A stretch of 64,000 nucleotides of DNA from assembly GCA_029204225.1 (NCBI GenBank), contig CM055107.1:48732550-48796549 (forward strand), in the 5' to 3' direction. The notes beneath the pieces are model-generated. The model saw only the letters and a list, made by a program, of their open reading frames with translations, was not told where the DNA came from and ran no database searches. The position numbers and the translations under genes are program-made. Shown piece by piece: positions 11,251 to 23,453 of the stretch; positions within the stretch are counted from its first letter, which is position 1; each line of letters opens with the position of its first letter. This stretch comes from Diphasiastrum complanatum (taxonomy: Eukaryota; Streptophyta; Lycopodiopsida; Lycopodiales; Lycopodiaceae).

Positions 11251-12137
11251 CGAAAAAGGTGGTCGTTTTAAAGCCTGAAACGTGAGTTTTTGAGTAAGAT
11301 GGAGGACATGGGACTATAGATGTGCATATGTTGCTAAAGGCTAAGATGAATTTGTAGGATAAGCTTTTCCTGCTTTATAATAATAAGGAGGACTTGGGAA
11401 ATCTTGCTTTTTTAAGGCAATTTGGTTCACACCAGCAAGATATGTGTTTTGTGTATGATCTGGTAGTTCAAAAGGGAAAAAGACAACTGCTCCAGTTTTG
11501 ATGCGACGGCTATGGGCTTGGTAAGCAAATTTTCGCCTTTTATCCATCAGCCTCAAAACACAATAGTTTATATTTTGCAAGTTTTGGTTTATATATGCTC
11601 TAATCATGACCACTTGCTTACGCGATGCATCTATTTTCATCCACATTAGGTTTCAATATTCACCAAACAAATTGTGGATTCAGGTGCTGATGGTGAGAGT
11701 TGAGAGCTCAATACTAGACTAAATGGATGTCTTCTCTTTTTCAATTATTTTCCACCGTGTAGGGAACCGTACCTTGACTACACATAGAAAATTCTCTTGT
11801 TCGAGGATTTCAATTCCAACAACACTTGTCAAAATGTTTTTTTTTTTGTGAAACTCATGGGCAAGATTTTACTATGTTACTTTATTTTGAGGTTGGTCAA
11901 TGGAATATAAAAGAATGTCAACGTTAAAGATTAATATGTGTTGGCGGTCTAAACTTTTAAGGCTTGGCTTGGCTGTTAGGGCTTTTAAGGCTAGGGCTTG
12001 GCTATTAGGCCTTGTAATCAAAGTCTTCCAAATGTTGAAATCTCAAGTTTTGCACTTGTAAGTTTTCTTTGATTTGGTCTCCTTTGAGTTCATGCAAAAA
12101 CGTCTTATCATTTCCAAATACAGGGACCTCACAAGTT
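11251..12137 (+). repeat. Dispersed repeat family C, copy 1
   Basis: This matches 23454-24755 closely over most of its length (for example AAGATGGAGGACATGGGACT, AGGATAAGCTTTTCCTGC, CAAGTTTTGGTTTATATATG, TTGAGAGCTCAATACT, TTGGTCTCCTTTGAG). The other copy has about 450 bp extra near the middle (24010-24470). No coding domain was recognised. It may be a non-autonomous element or LTR-flank family. Confidence 0.8.
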
Positions 12138-12149
12138 CAATCCAACACT

Positions 12150-12585
12150 ATGCTTGACTAGGGAAGCAACATTTTGATCAAAGGTTAACTACTGGTTATA
12201 TGTTCCATCATGTAGGAAATGAGAATCTCATAATTTCTGATAGTAAGCATAACATGGTTATGTAGCCTTGAGAACAAGGTGCTCATCAACACGATATGGT
12301 TGAGAAAAATCCTAGGAGAGAATAAGATTTAGCAAGAACGAGGTAGAGAAAAAGATCACAATCTATAATCAGATTCCAAGTAGCACCAAATACTTTGATG
12401 AATCATATGTGGTAGCTTCAAAGTAAATGTCTATATGAGATATAATAGCTTGTGAGGATGGCAAACCTGAGTATCATGAATCCTTTGGCTCTAGGTAGTA
12501 TAAGGAACGGTGGTTGATGAATCACACTAAGTACGAGTAAATATTTATATTGAGAATAATTGAGAGATGATAATTCTTGGATAGG
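12150..12585 (+). repeat. Dispersed repeat family D, copy 1
   Basis: The left part (12150-12385) matches 38665-38885 and, inverted, 42850-43110 (GACTAGGGAAGCAACAT, GGAAATGAGAATCTCATA, GATAGTAAGCATAACAT, AAATCCTAGGAGAGAATAAG). The right part (12385-12585) matches 39350-39585 (AATACTTTGATGAATCA, GAGAATAATTGAGAGATGAT). The segment equivalent to 38890-39345 is absent here. In copy 2 the family follows copia RNase H-like sequence, so it probably contains a decayed copia 3' end and LTR. Confidence 0.75.
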
Positions 12586-13914
12586 TTAGAATTTTGCTGC
12601 CTCGACACCAATTCAAATAAAATATTTATAGACATTGCAGGATCAATTCAAGCATTTGTAATTGAGAAAAAAGTTGTCCGAACATGCAACTGTCAAGCTA
12701 TACTATCTTGGTCTGCTAGCAATCAAAAGCCATACAAATATGCCAAAGCCCCCACAACAGCTGCACTGTTATAGGTCGCTGGGCTCAGCTTCTTGATAAT
12801 TGGATCTGTTGTCACTGTAGATGTCAGACCTGTCAGGGCCTTCTACAACTGCACCCACTAGTTGATTCGGATTTGGATCTTCACTGGATAACCACGTGAA
12901 TCCTTCACTGCATGGGATGTGTGACGGATGTTGCTTTAGAGATGGTAAAGACGAAGCTGATGAACATGTTGCAGGAAGCTGGAGCCGAATCCAACCATGT
13001 TGATATTATTTATGGTGTACCACCAAATACTCAACAATATGCCCCATCAAAATTGTTGTTGGTCAGACGGGACCTAGATGCAACCATTTATTGTCCTAGC
13101 AAACTATTTTTCATTTTTCTTTCAACATCGAATGACTCAACTTCATGGAGTGGGTCACATCATATTTTATCAACTATTGGCAATCTGCAGAAATACATGT
13201 AAAGCTTCGATAGTCAAAAACCGCAAGGAACTACTATGGCACCGCAAGTGTCCAGCTTGCGATCCAATGCGAAACCCTAAGAGACTAAAGGAAACCACAC
13301 AGTCATCACTTGTGGCCAACTACGAAGACTACAGCTTACCCCAAGGCACTACCAAGACACTGTGGTCACCTACGAAGTGAATGAATGGCAAACTGACCAA
13401 AGGAACCGCCAAGTCAATAATTGCGGTTGGATGCGGCTGCGACGACACCACAATATCATGCTCATGTGGTAACCTGCGATGGAGATTGCGGTTTCAACTT
13501 CACGCTCCTGCAATCGCATACAAAGGGGATTTACGCAATGTCTACATCTTCATGCTCCGCCACAATAACCGACCTACAAATCAATGCTAGGGCCTATTAA
13601 TGATCTTGAAACTCTATAAATAGAATAACATTAGTTCATGCAATAGCTATATAAGCCAATGAGTGATCAGAAGATATCATTTCCACCACCGCCAGAGAAG
13701 ATATCGTAGACAGAGATCAAACGACCAAAATTAGTCTTCTAGTATGTTGATTCCTTAGAGCTAGTGATCATATAGAGAGAATTCTGTCTGCCTAGTATGT
13801 GTGGAAATGCGCTAGCTGGTAAAGTCTGGCTTCGAATAAGAAGTTGTCTGTCTGGATTCGAATGTAATTTTGTCTATCTCCTTAAGGGGGATTTATGAAT
13901 CCAAAAATACCTCT
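12586..13914 (+). other. No recognised gene; possible decayed LTR with TATA box and ACCGCAA words
   Basis: No domain was recognised in the open frames at 12577-12774, 12912-13202, 13078-13380 or 13381-13590. Between about 13215 and 13520 the words ACCGCAA, TTGCGGT and related ACCGCCA or CTGCGA forms recur. TCTATAAATA at 13613 followed by copia gag at 13915 suggests a decayed 5' LTR and leader, but no LTR ends or primer-binding site could be fixed. Confidence 0.35.
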
Positions 13915-14410
13915 AGAGTGCTTATGTTAAGAAATAGAGTTCCTCAAGGCATTAGAGGGAGTGATGAGAGTGCTCAAGAGTATGTCTTGAGAACATCATA
14001 AGTGAGGGTATCAAGATGATGAGCTTGTTCAAATCTTTGAATGGTCTTGGAGATGAGTTCTCCAATCTTGTACAAAGCTTTGCTATTCAAGATGTTGTAC
14101 CTTCTACTGACAAGCTCCATAGTGTGCTTGTGGCCGAGAAGAGTAGAATCCTTCACGTCAAGTAAAGGATTGGTTCCTTAAAGAAGGTCAACTTCTCAAG
14201 TAAATGAAAGGCAAAGTCCAAGAAGAAGATCCAGTCGAGGGAGACCAAGAATGATGGTCAACCATCAAGCTCCAAAAGTGGAAAGAAGAACAAAGCCAAA
14301 CTCAAGTGCTTTTTTGTGGAAAGAAGGGGCACATTGCAGGCAAGTGTTACAAGAAAAAGAATGCACAAGGAGAGAGCAAACAAGGCAACCTCACCCTTGA
14401 GGATCGGACT
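13915..14410 (+). pseudogene. Ty1/copia gag remnant
   Basis: Gag is recognised by an LNGLGDEFSNLVQSFAIQD-like segment (about 14035-14095), a K/S-rich linker, and a CCHC zinc knuckle split by a frameshift at the T-run near 14315 (KCF, then CGKKGHIAGKCYKKKN in another frame). A stop follows ILHVK near 14163. Pol is absent. The sequence is close in type to the gag at 62524. Confidence 0.8.
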
Positions 14411-14545
14411 TCAGCAGTTTGTTCAAGATGCTCATTACGTGAATGTTTTTAAGGCTGAGCATTAAAAATCTAGCACTCCCCCTTAATGTAGATCCCAAAA
14501 ACCTTTGATCTTAAGATTTAACATTAACTTTATATTCGATAGGAA
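14411..14545. other. Junction between opposite-strand copia remnants
   Basis: A short non-coding junction between plus-strand gag debris and the 3' end of the minus-strand copia remnant. Confidence 0.4.
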
Positions 14546-16630
14546 TTGGCTGACTGAACTAATCGAATATGCAAGGTCTAGTTGTGTGCAGATCATTGTG
14601 TAGATTAGTGAGCCAATGATGGAGTGAAACAGATATTGCTTCTTCTTTTTCTACCTCAGTTCGAGGAGATTGTTCCTTTGATAGCTTTAGTCTAGAGTCA
14701 AGTGGAAAGTAGCTCGATTTGCAGTTGGCCATTCCATACTTTTCCAGAACAATGGTGAGATAACTTTGCTGACTAATAAAAATCAGTTTGCTGGGTGGTG
14801 TTCGAAATATTTTGATTCCGAGACAATAGTGGGCTAGACCCATATCAGTCATTTTGTACTCCTGGGCCAACATGCATTTCATATCCTTCATTAGATCTAG
14901 ATTGTTATTGAAAAATAGAGTATCATCTACATAAAGAAATATGATGATGAAGAAATCTGATACAGACTTGAAGTACACATTCGAGTATGCTAAGTTTGGA
15001 TTGAAACCATTCTTGATTAGAAATGCATTGATTTTCTTACACTAGGCTTTGGGTGACTGTTTCAGCCCGTAGAGAGCCTTGTGTGTTTTGCATACAAAGG
15101 TGCTGTTGTTTACCCTTCAGTTTGTATCCCTCTGGCTACAACAAATAAATTTAATCTTCGATGGTTATGTTGAGGAAAGCGGTCTAGACATCCATTTGAT
15201 GGACTTCAAGATCTCGTGTGGCTGCAAAGGAGAGTAGTAGTCAGATCAAAGCATGCTCTTGACAACTGGGTTGAAGGTTTCAAAATAATCCAGATCTAGA
15301 ATTTGGAAATAGACTTTGGCGATGAGCCTGTCTTTGTAGCGATTTAGCCTTCCTTCATCATCATACTTTGAAGCGATTTAGCCTTCCTTCATCATCCTTT
15401 GGCAGCTCTATGACTGTCCATGTTTGATTCTCTATGAGAGAATCGAATTTTGTGTCCACATCGCTGCTTTCCACTGGTCAACATCAAGTGTAGACATTGC
15501 CTCTGAAACAGTGGTTGGTTGCTGTACAAAGCCGCATCATCCATAAATCGAGATGGAGGTTGTCAGGATCGGTTCGCTCTTCTAGGTTGAACTTCGACCC
15601 TCTGATGTAATTTGACCCGTTGAGATTTTGACTCATTGTTAGAATCAATATCAATCTTCTGTACTTGAATCCCTAGATCGGAATTTGGTTGTGCGATCCT
15701 TTATGAGATTTTTCAAGAATGGTGCAGCCGTTTGTATCAAATTTGACCCTCCATCTTGAATCAGTGATTATGCTAATTGAGAGCAGATTTTTGGTTACAT
15801 TTGGAATCTGGAGAACGTTGACTTCACCTTTCTGAAATTCAACTTTGACTATTTATTTACCCTTTATGGAATGAGATGAGTTGTCTCCTCGTTGCACAAC
15901 TCGGGAGTGGGTGAATGACTTGTAGTCTTTGAACTAGTCGCGATGGTGAGTTATATGTGAGTCTAGATACTAGGAATCGATATCCTGTTTTTCTCCAACT
16001 TTGGTCATGAAAGCTACTTCATCTTCTTCCTATTGTTGGATTGAGTAACTGGTTGAAGCAGAATTTGCTTGCTCTTGGAACTGCTTCTTCTATTTGTTGT
16101 TGTACTTCAAAGTTCGGCAGTCCTTGATTTCGTGTCCAGTCCTCTTACAATATCTGTAGAATAGTTTCTACATTGGTTAAAACGATGAACAGTTTGATTT
16201 CGATCCTGGACCAGAATTCGATCTAGACTACATATTGCTCTTCTTGTCAAGATAAGTTGACTTTGATCTGAACTTCTGAATTTGAATATAGAGCTTGAGG
16301 ATTCGATTCTAAGCCTGAGGAGTTCTTCTGATTCCCTCTTGTAGAAACAAGGAAATTACTCTTGATAGCGTGAGATGCTTACACGTTAAAATTGCCATAA
16401 CCCAATTTTTGTAGACTTCAGGTAGACTCGATAATAGAGTCATGATGACATTGGAATCTTCTATGACTGAGCCAGTTGTAGTCATTTGCTCCATAAGGTT
16501 TTTGAAAGTGTTGAGGTGACTCGAAACACTATCTGTGTCAGAAGTTATTAATCCCAATTTTGTAGGGATAGAAGTGAATTCGATCATGAAATTTCTGTAG
16601 TGAATCAACCTAATCTTAGTTGGAGTACTC
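14546..16630 (-). pseudogene. Ty1/copia remnant on the minus strand, integrase deleted
   Basis: Reading leftwards from 16630: a gag UBN2-type segment (16608-16309; LNTFKNLMEQMTT, TLLSSLPEVY), a CCHC knuckle at about 16165-16120 whose first Cys is Tyr (YRYCKRTGHEIKDC), then protease/pre-integrase-like sequence (about 16000-15700). It then jumps straight to the RT N-terminus NQTWTVIELP (about 15430) and RT with LYVDD (about 14930-14915; YCLGIKIF follows). Integrase is missing. A duplication of a 24-bp word at 15339 and 15374 and multiple frameshifts mark decay. The same family is seen at 21136 and 53460. Confidence 0.85.
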
Positions 16631-19134
16631 GGGGGGGTTGATGAGGTTGCTTATTGATATTATTTTAATATGCATTTTGGCTTTGATTACTTGATGGTTC
16701 GGAATTTGAATAACTCATATTTTGGTTAAGAATTTAGTTTGAGAAATATTCTTAAAATCCAATATGTCCAAGATGGGGAAGATTTTAGAATGACTTCCTA
16801 TATCTTTTCTGAGTTATGTATTAGACAGAAAGTCTAGTAACCTTTGGGAATTTAGTATCATTTAGATTCTAGAAAATTATGATTGATGAATCATAAGAAT
16901 CTAACTATTTGTGATTGACGGATCATAAATGGATATTAAATCAGAGGACAATTAGAAAATGCATTGATTCTTAAATATGAGTAGCAATTCCCAGTCTATT
17001 AAAATGGTTGAGATTTCAGATTACTGATTTGGAAGTCTAAATCTCTTTACTTCAGTATCTTATTGAGTCCTATTGGATCTCACATGCATTTCTTGTAAGT
17101 AAATTATTTTTGCTTATCGAGAGTTTTGGTTATTTTAGTGGATTTTATTCTGCTATAGATGGTAGTCTACATGTGTATGTGTATGGGTTCAATCAGCATC
17201 TCTAGATTTATAGGAGATAGTTACATCTGTTGAGATTTAGATGGATTGTTGATTTCTTGCATGTGATGCTATAAATGGGGCTATTAACTCGTTAAAGTAA
17301 TTGCAGTACTCTGGATTGAGTTATAATAGTCTGAGACTTGATGGATCTCCTAGGGATTTGATGGATTGAATTTTTGTATTTTAGAATATTTAGATATTCT
17401 AAGGGCAATTGCACCAAGAAACACTATTATCTATAAGAAATTGTGGATAGATTTTAGATTATCAGAAAAATTAATTTTCTTTAGCTTTTGGACTTGATCT
17501 CAGAAATAAAGAGTTAATTCACCTAATGGTTCATGTAATTTGGATTACATGACGGTGATGAACTTTTATTTGGAGAAGATCAACCTATTTGGATGATTTA
17601 TAGCTTAGTGTATTTTATTCTGAGTTGTTATTCATGTGTAGAGGTAAGCAATCGAAGAATTGATACATCTCCGTATACTTATTCAAATGAAAAGATTAGA
17701 CTAAGAATGATAATTCTTGGTCAAAAGTTGAATGCTTAAGAAATAATTTCATGTCTTCTCTTTCTCGTTCTGAAGACAGAACCTATTTAGGGGAAGAAGA
17801 ATGTTATGGCCATATTCAGCTAAGGACATGGAATAGTCCTAATATGGTAGATTGGCCCTTCGGTATTCGAGATTGTTGGTCATGCCAAGATTTAATTCCA
17901 TATCAAGGCTTGTATGTGACTAATGACCTTGAGAGGACCCCAACACTCTCTTTGAGAAATATGGAGTAGTGCATGTATATGTGACTGATATAGGCATGAG
18001 GATTACATGAATAGTTGAATTGCATGGGGATTGCATGGGTTCAAGCACATGAATCTATTCTCTGTATATTGGGGTAGGGATTCTCCCTTCAACAACTTTG
18101 TTCATATTACTTCTCCTCAAGCATTCACATGGCATGGCTCGGGGGCTAGATCCAGGATTGATCTAGGATTGGTTGGGAGGTTTTGCTCCTACATGTCTCA
18201 TGTTGTTTCTCCTATGCTCATCTTAGGGGTTTTTCCTAGTGTTCTTTACACTTGTGTCCCAAGTGAAGCTTCTAACCTTAGTTTGTATTACATTAGAAAT
18301 CGGAAGAGATAGTTGAAGAGTCTTGGAATCTATGTGCCACTTAGATCTACTTCACTATGAATTGCCTTGACTGGTGTAAAAATTGTCAACTAGTTTTCTA
18401 GCTTTCTATTCAGTATTTGAGCCTAAATGAGGGAAAATTAGCAAGCAAACTTCACATAGCTATCTCACATGCATGAAAGTATGGTAAATCATCAACTTTC
18501 TAGATGGGCCCAAATTCACTCAGTCACTTAGTCATGCAAAAGTCCATTTTTAGCTTTACTTGGCAATTTTGGCCATTATGACTAGTTTAGCTTGCACTGG
18601 AATAGCAGAACCTAAGTGGTACTCCAGTTTTGGAAGGCTTGGAGTGAATACTATCTATGTCATATTTGGTTTTCTTCTACTTTTGAGTGGAATACTTGAT
18701 GTATGTCCATTCTGTGTCTTGATTTTGAGTGATAATAAATGATTTGTTGATGTCAAACAACATATATATAGAGATTATAACTAGATTTTGTGTGTATTTT
18801 GATTATATCTTGTTATGTTCTATTAATCTTAATCAAACTATTGATTCTGTGTGTGGAATTGTCTAAAATTTGACATTTGATTTTGTGCAACTACTATTGT
18901 ACCTAGATCCAAATTTAGGATTATTTGATATGGATGAATCACTCAAAAGGAGAGAGGATTGACACTAACATCATGTAGCTACTAACATCAAATCAAGCAT
19001 ATCCTAGTGCGAGCCCAATGGGTATACTTATACCCTCCAAGGCCCATGCACTACTAGTAGTGCACTGGACACATCTGCAGCCTATTAATGTGAATTTTCT
19101 TATTCTCTAAATCAAATTCCACATTCTAAATTGT
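16631..19134. other. Long gene-free stretch
   Basis: About 2.5 kb with no recognised domain. Open frames at 17751-17969, 18031-18312 and 18560-18742 have no motifs or splice partners I could identify. The composition is AT-rich and unremarkable. Confidence 0.4.
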
Positions 19135-19345
19135 CTAAGGTATGTTGTTAAGTGCTACTACAAACCACAAGTTTTTTAGGACGGCATATGAACATGAATT
19201 TAAAGTCAATAGTGTTTAAAAAGATGACACACATTTAATTACGAGAGTTGATCTAGTGTGAATGACACAATCAACAATTCAATTGTCCTACACTCTGTGA
19301 GTTCCTAACCTTAGGATAAGGCAGGTTAGTTGAACACATTGTTTA
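19135..19345 (+). repeat. Dispersed repeat family A, copy 2
   Basis: Diverged copy of 6211-6446, same orientation, ending in the same GTGAGTTCCTAACCTTAGG stretch. It supports a transposed non-coding repeat of about 220 bp. Confidence 0.7.
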
Positions 19346-19435
19346 ACTATAGATTGGTAGAAATAAATAAGTAAATAGTGTTTGATAGGAAATTATAAAT
19401 ATTGTTTATAATAGATTGTTAAAATTATTTAAGAT

Positions 19436-19776
19436 AGTGTGTGTGTGCGTTTGAGAGGATGTGTATGTGTTTTGAATTTTGCATTGATCTATAATTTAGG
19501 TTAATAGACAAATAGATATAGATAATGTTGGGTAGTAATAGATTGTTAAATTTATAATGTGTGTGTATGAGAGAGAGAAAAAAAAAAATATGTGTGTGTG
19601 TGTTTAACATTTTGCATTGATTTGAAATTTAAGATTATAGATAAATACATAGTCTATGGTAGTAATAGATTGTTAGATTTATATTCATTTAGGACTAAGA
19701 ATTATAGATGAGAGAGAGTGTGTGTGTGTGTGTGTTTTTGTGAATATGTTTAGCAGTTTACATTGATCTAAGATTT

Positions 19777-19819
<43 letters not shown>

Positions 19820-19820
19820 T
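19436..19820. repeat. Microsatellite-rich stretch: (GT)n, (GA)n and (AT)n
   Basis: GT runs at about 19438-19450, 19590-19602 and 19718-19736, and an (AT)n run at about 19782-19817. Around them a short unit with GATTGTTA and GATCTAAGATTTRAG-like words recurs with decay (about 19395, 19475, 19545, 19665, 19755). Confidence 0.75.
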
Positions 19821-20999
19821 TAGAGGAGTTCTCAATATAAAAAAGACCCTTCAAGGAATGCCATGTAGGATATACAAAAATGTCAAAATAAATAAAACAA
19901 TATTGTTTATTTGCTTGCCCACACCACTCCCAAGGCCTCCCCAACTCCCAATGATCTAACCACAGTGTCTATAGTCACAGTTAAGAACTGTTAACAGTTC
20001 GCAGTATAACTTGACTAAATTCAAAAATATTCCCTGGTTACGAAAAGAGAAATATTTTCACTGGATCTAGAATATGACCGCCATCCCCAAATTCGAATCA
20101 GGAAAAATTGCAAAATGTTTACATATGCATTCCTTCCACGAGAATGGAAATATGAGCGCCAACTACCTATTGGAATGAAAAAATGAGCGGATTTCCAAAT
20201 TTGAATCAAGCATACAAGCATGGAGATTGGATTGATCGTACATAGTATATGATATAATCAAAGATGAGTATTTTGGTCTGCTTCATAGAATCTGGTCATA
20301 GTACTTTGATGCAACTAATTACTCTATTATTTGTTTGATGATGACATTATATCATCTACATGTGGATATCCCTGTTGATTTGGAAGCTTTGTAGAGAAGA
20401 GGAGGCAAAGGAGTTCAAATATATGCTGAAGATCGTTCTCGTTACAGGGCAGAAGGAAAGAAAAACATGGATTTGTGGACATATGGAACATTATATCCAC
20501 AAGATCCAAGCACTTTGACACATTCCACATTCTCTTCAATAACTCATTTAGTTACATTTAGTAGATAGCATTGAATGCTTGCAAGATATTTCCAAAGCAA
20601 GTAGGAGACACCTGTGATATATATATTAATCTTCAGGCTGATCTGCAATTAAGATTTGAAGAAGTTTTATCAAGCTAATTGAGCTTTTCTCGTAGCCAGC
20701 ATTATCACGCTCAACGTTCAGCTGAAGGTATTACTTCAAGCCATTATACTCACTGTCGATATTAATTAGAGTGCAATTTCTGTCTTGCTACTATATCGTT
20801 CATTGCCTATTTGTATGAATCATTAACCTTGAATACTTATGCTACTAATTGTGGCACTTCCAATCCATCACCCATGCTCGCTCAGACTTCCACTGCCATT
20901 CCCATCATTTTACGACATGATATCAGAGTGTCTATTTTGATCAGAGCTCCTCTAATCTGATATTAAGTCAATCATTCTCTGAAGACATTGATTTATGAA
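19821..20999. other. Gene-free stretch left of copia gag remnant
   Basis: No domain recognised. The right end may be the decayed 5' LTR of the element whose primer-binding site is at 21001, but no TG...CA ends could be assigned. Confidence 0.35.
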
Positions 21000-21000
21000 A

Positions 21001-21012
21001 TGGTATTAGAGC
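21001..21012 (+). other. Degenerate primer-binding site (initiator Met tRNA type)
   Basis: TGGTATTAGAGC differs by one base from the TGGTATCAGAGC used by most plant copia elements, and lies about 130 bp upstream of gag-like sequence. Confidence 0.5.
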
Positions 21013-21135
21013 AGGCAGTTGAATAGTCTGCATTTCTATTGTGGATTATCAGTCATGTTTCTATCAAGACATTATTCTTGTGCAGCCAACAAAATCTTGA
21101 AATCGTTGTTCCTACCAATGATCTCACTCAACCAG

Positions 21136-21930
21136 AATGGATCCATCTGCTAGTTCTTCTCTGATACACACTCGATGGAGATAACTACCATCTCTGGAAG
21201 CTCAAATCATACTACTAGCCAAAAAAGTGTGGGACATCTTGATGGAATAGAATTCAAACCAGAATGTGATGTAGCAATCATCACCAAATGGAAACTGAGA
21301 GATGGCAAGGCTTTTTCCATGATCACTCTCAACATTAAGGACACCCAAATCAATCACATACATGCTGCTCAGACTGCTAAGTATGCATGGGACATTCTAG
21401 TAACTCTTCATGATATCATTGAGGTCACTTAGAAGTGTTCACACAAAGAGGGCATAGAAAAATGTTCCAACTCGAGCACTGCTCCAGTTGGCTAGAAGTA
21501 ACCTTTTTCATTTGAAACCTAGTGTTTTTTAGAATGCATCAAATAGTTTCATCGATTAGACTTGGAAAAATATTTTTTCTTTATTTTTAAATATAAGAAA
21601 TCCTTTACCAACATTGTAATATTTGTTCAAAGTCTAAAAATACAATAAGTGTATAGTAAAATTGTTCACATATAGTGTGGCAACTCGAGTTTCATTTCAA
21701 ACCTAGTATTTTTGTAATGAAACAACATACTAATACAATGAGTCAATACATCACAAAATATGAGAAAAAAAATACAAAACTGGCTATGGCTACACATGTC
21801 AAATATCACCAAAAATATATAAACCAAACTTTTTTACACAATTTGTTAAATCAGTTTGACGACATTAGTCATCCAATATGTCTTTACATGAGACTTCACA
21901 TATGGTCTCATATCCCACACATATGAATTT
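21136..21930 (+). pseudogene. Ty1/copia gag remnant
   Basis: The first part (21136-21430) holds the DUF4219/UBN2-type start, with DGDNYHLWK split over frames, then ITKWKLRDGKA and AWDILVTLHD. It matches the gag at 53485-53780 (ITKWGHRDGKV, AWDILATL). After a gap, 21675-21926 has gag-like residues (SQYITKYEKKNTKLA, FLHNLLNQFDDI) that I assign less surely. There is no zinc knuckle or pol. Confidence 0.65.
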
Positions 21931-22261
21931 ATAATAAACACATGTAATATAGAAGACCTTAAAAAATTGTGGGATTATTTAAGCAAAGATTAAAGGAAAT
22001 TAGAATCATAGATATTCACAAAATGCATGCATATATGTGTCTATCTTCACAATGCACTCGTGTGTTCTCGAAACAGTTTTGCATTGAGAAAGCCATAAAA
22101 ACACATGGAGAAATTATGTCTTGTTTAGTTCCAACATTGTTTGCTCAAAAAGACCCTTCGTCCTGGAGAGAACACAATTAGGGTACAGAAATTAGACCAA
22201 TCTTGCAACTTTATGTCCAAAGGCCCCGTTTTTTCCAACATGATCCGTTTTACGTGTCGTT
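21931..22261. other. Gene-free stretch
   Basis: No domain recognised. The left limit of the LTR U3 match lies at its right edge. Confidence 0.4.
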
Positions 22262-22561
22262 CTTATAGTAGAGAGGAGGACCCTAGCCTCTGAATCCTAT
22301 TGGTCCATTCTTGCCTCTCTTTTTATTCAAATTCAAAAAAGTGTGGGAACCATCAAAATTGGAGGGAAACCCAACTTTATTCACTAACTTGACATTTAGG
22401 CCCGGCGACATTAAAAGTCCCGCAAAAAGGCCTAAAGTCCTTTTATTGACTTTTAACCAATCAATCAAATACGGGTTGGACTTACACACGCAGGGTGCCA
22501 AATCCCTCTCACTTATTAACTAGGGTTAGGGTTGCCTTGGGATCCGCAAACCCTCCAACGT
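22262..22561 (-). repeat. LTR U3 fragment of the family whose full LTR is at 37370-38113
   Basis: Reverse-complement match to 37371-37680: GGAGGGTTTGCG..., AACTAGGGTTAGGGTTGCC, GAGAGGGATTTGGCACCCT, CAAAAAGGCCTAAAGTCC-like and CCAACTTTATTCACTAACTT. Homology runs from the LTR start to the TATA box and stops just after it. It is inserted next to a minus-strand copia RT, whose sequence ends at its right edge. Confidence 0.8.
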
Positions 22562-23095
22562 GCATATCTACTTTGAATTATAAAAGCATGATCTTTCCAA
22601 AAGTCAATTTCTAGGCCTAAAATGTAGTGAAGAACTAGATCTTGCATCTTAAATTCACTACCAAGTGCATACTTAGTTTCTTCAACTAGCTCCTCATTAT
22701 TTCCACTAAGAATGAAATCATCTACATAGATGAGAAGAATAACTACAAAGTTATTAACAAACTTAATGTACAATGAAGGGTCATATTCACTAAGATGAAA
22801 TCCAAGTGATATGAGAAAGGAGTTGAGCCTTGCATACCAAGACCTTGGTGCTTGTTTTAGTCCATAGAGACTTTTGAACAAAAGCCAAACTTTTGATTCT
22901 TCACCAACTTTCACAAGTCTAGGTGGTTGTTAGTCCAACTGCTTTTCCTTCCTTGACCATAGATTGCATAGCCTTTAAATTGGAATGTCCCAATCTCTTA
23001 TGCCATAGATCCTCCTGATGAATCTTGGTGTCATAAGCAACATCAGAAATGCTAGAAATTTGAAATCCAATCCATTATCAAACAATTGTCCAACA
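22562..23095 (-). pseudogene. Ty1/copia remnant: pre-integrase joined directly to RT
   Basis: Reading leftwards: HKRLGHSNLKAMQSM (about 22995-22945), then immediately the RT segment KSLYGLKQAPRSWYARLNSF (about 22880-22820), LLIYVDDFILSG (about 22740-22705) and LGLEI (about 22615). The frame ends where the LTR fragment begins (22561). Integrase and the first part of RT are absent, so the join near 22920 is an internal deletion. Confidence 0.85.
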
Positions 23096-23453
23096 ATTGT
23101 CCTACACTAATGAGCAAAAGTGAGATCCATTTACATTATGTTTTATACCATGGTTTATACTGAGGGGGCCCTTTTTTCATCAGTCATGGTATTACCCTCG
23201 ATGAATAGAGTATTTAGGAATGCCTCTTGGCCTGCTTGACCCTCCCTATTATAACCCTCTCTATAATTCTTCTTATAACCCTCTCTATAACCCTCCCTAT
23301 AAATTTTTGAAAAATACGTTAAAATTTGCAAGGCTTATACCAAGGCCAAATGACGGACCTGACGATCAAGCTTTCTGCTCCCCTCATGACTCATTTAAAT
23401 TCTATCTTAATAAAAATCACTCAAAAAAACCGCTCGTCTTGTTGTAGTGTTTT
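23096..23453. other. Gene-free stretch with CCCTCYCTATAA repeats
   Basis: A short run of CCTCCCTATTATAACCC, CCTCTCTATAA and CCTCCCTATAA units lies at 23241-23305, a minor tandem of about 15-20 bp. No gene was recognised. Confidence 0.5.

Noticed and set aside
17751-18312. Two open frames of 72 and 93 aa
   Set aside because: No motif, no splice context and no repeat partner. Consistent with chance.
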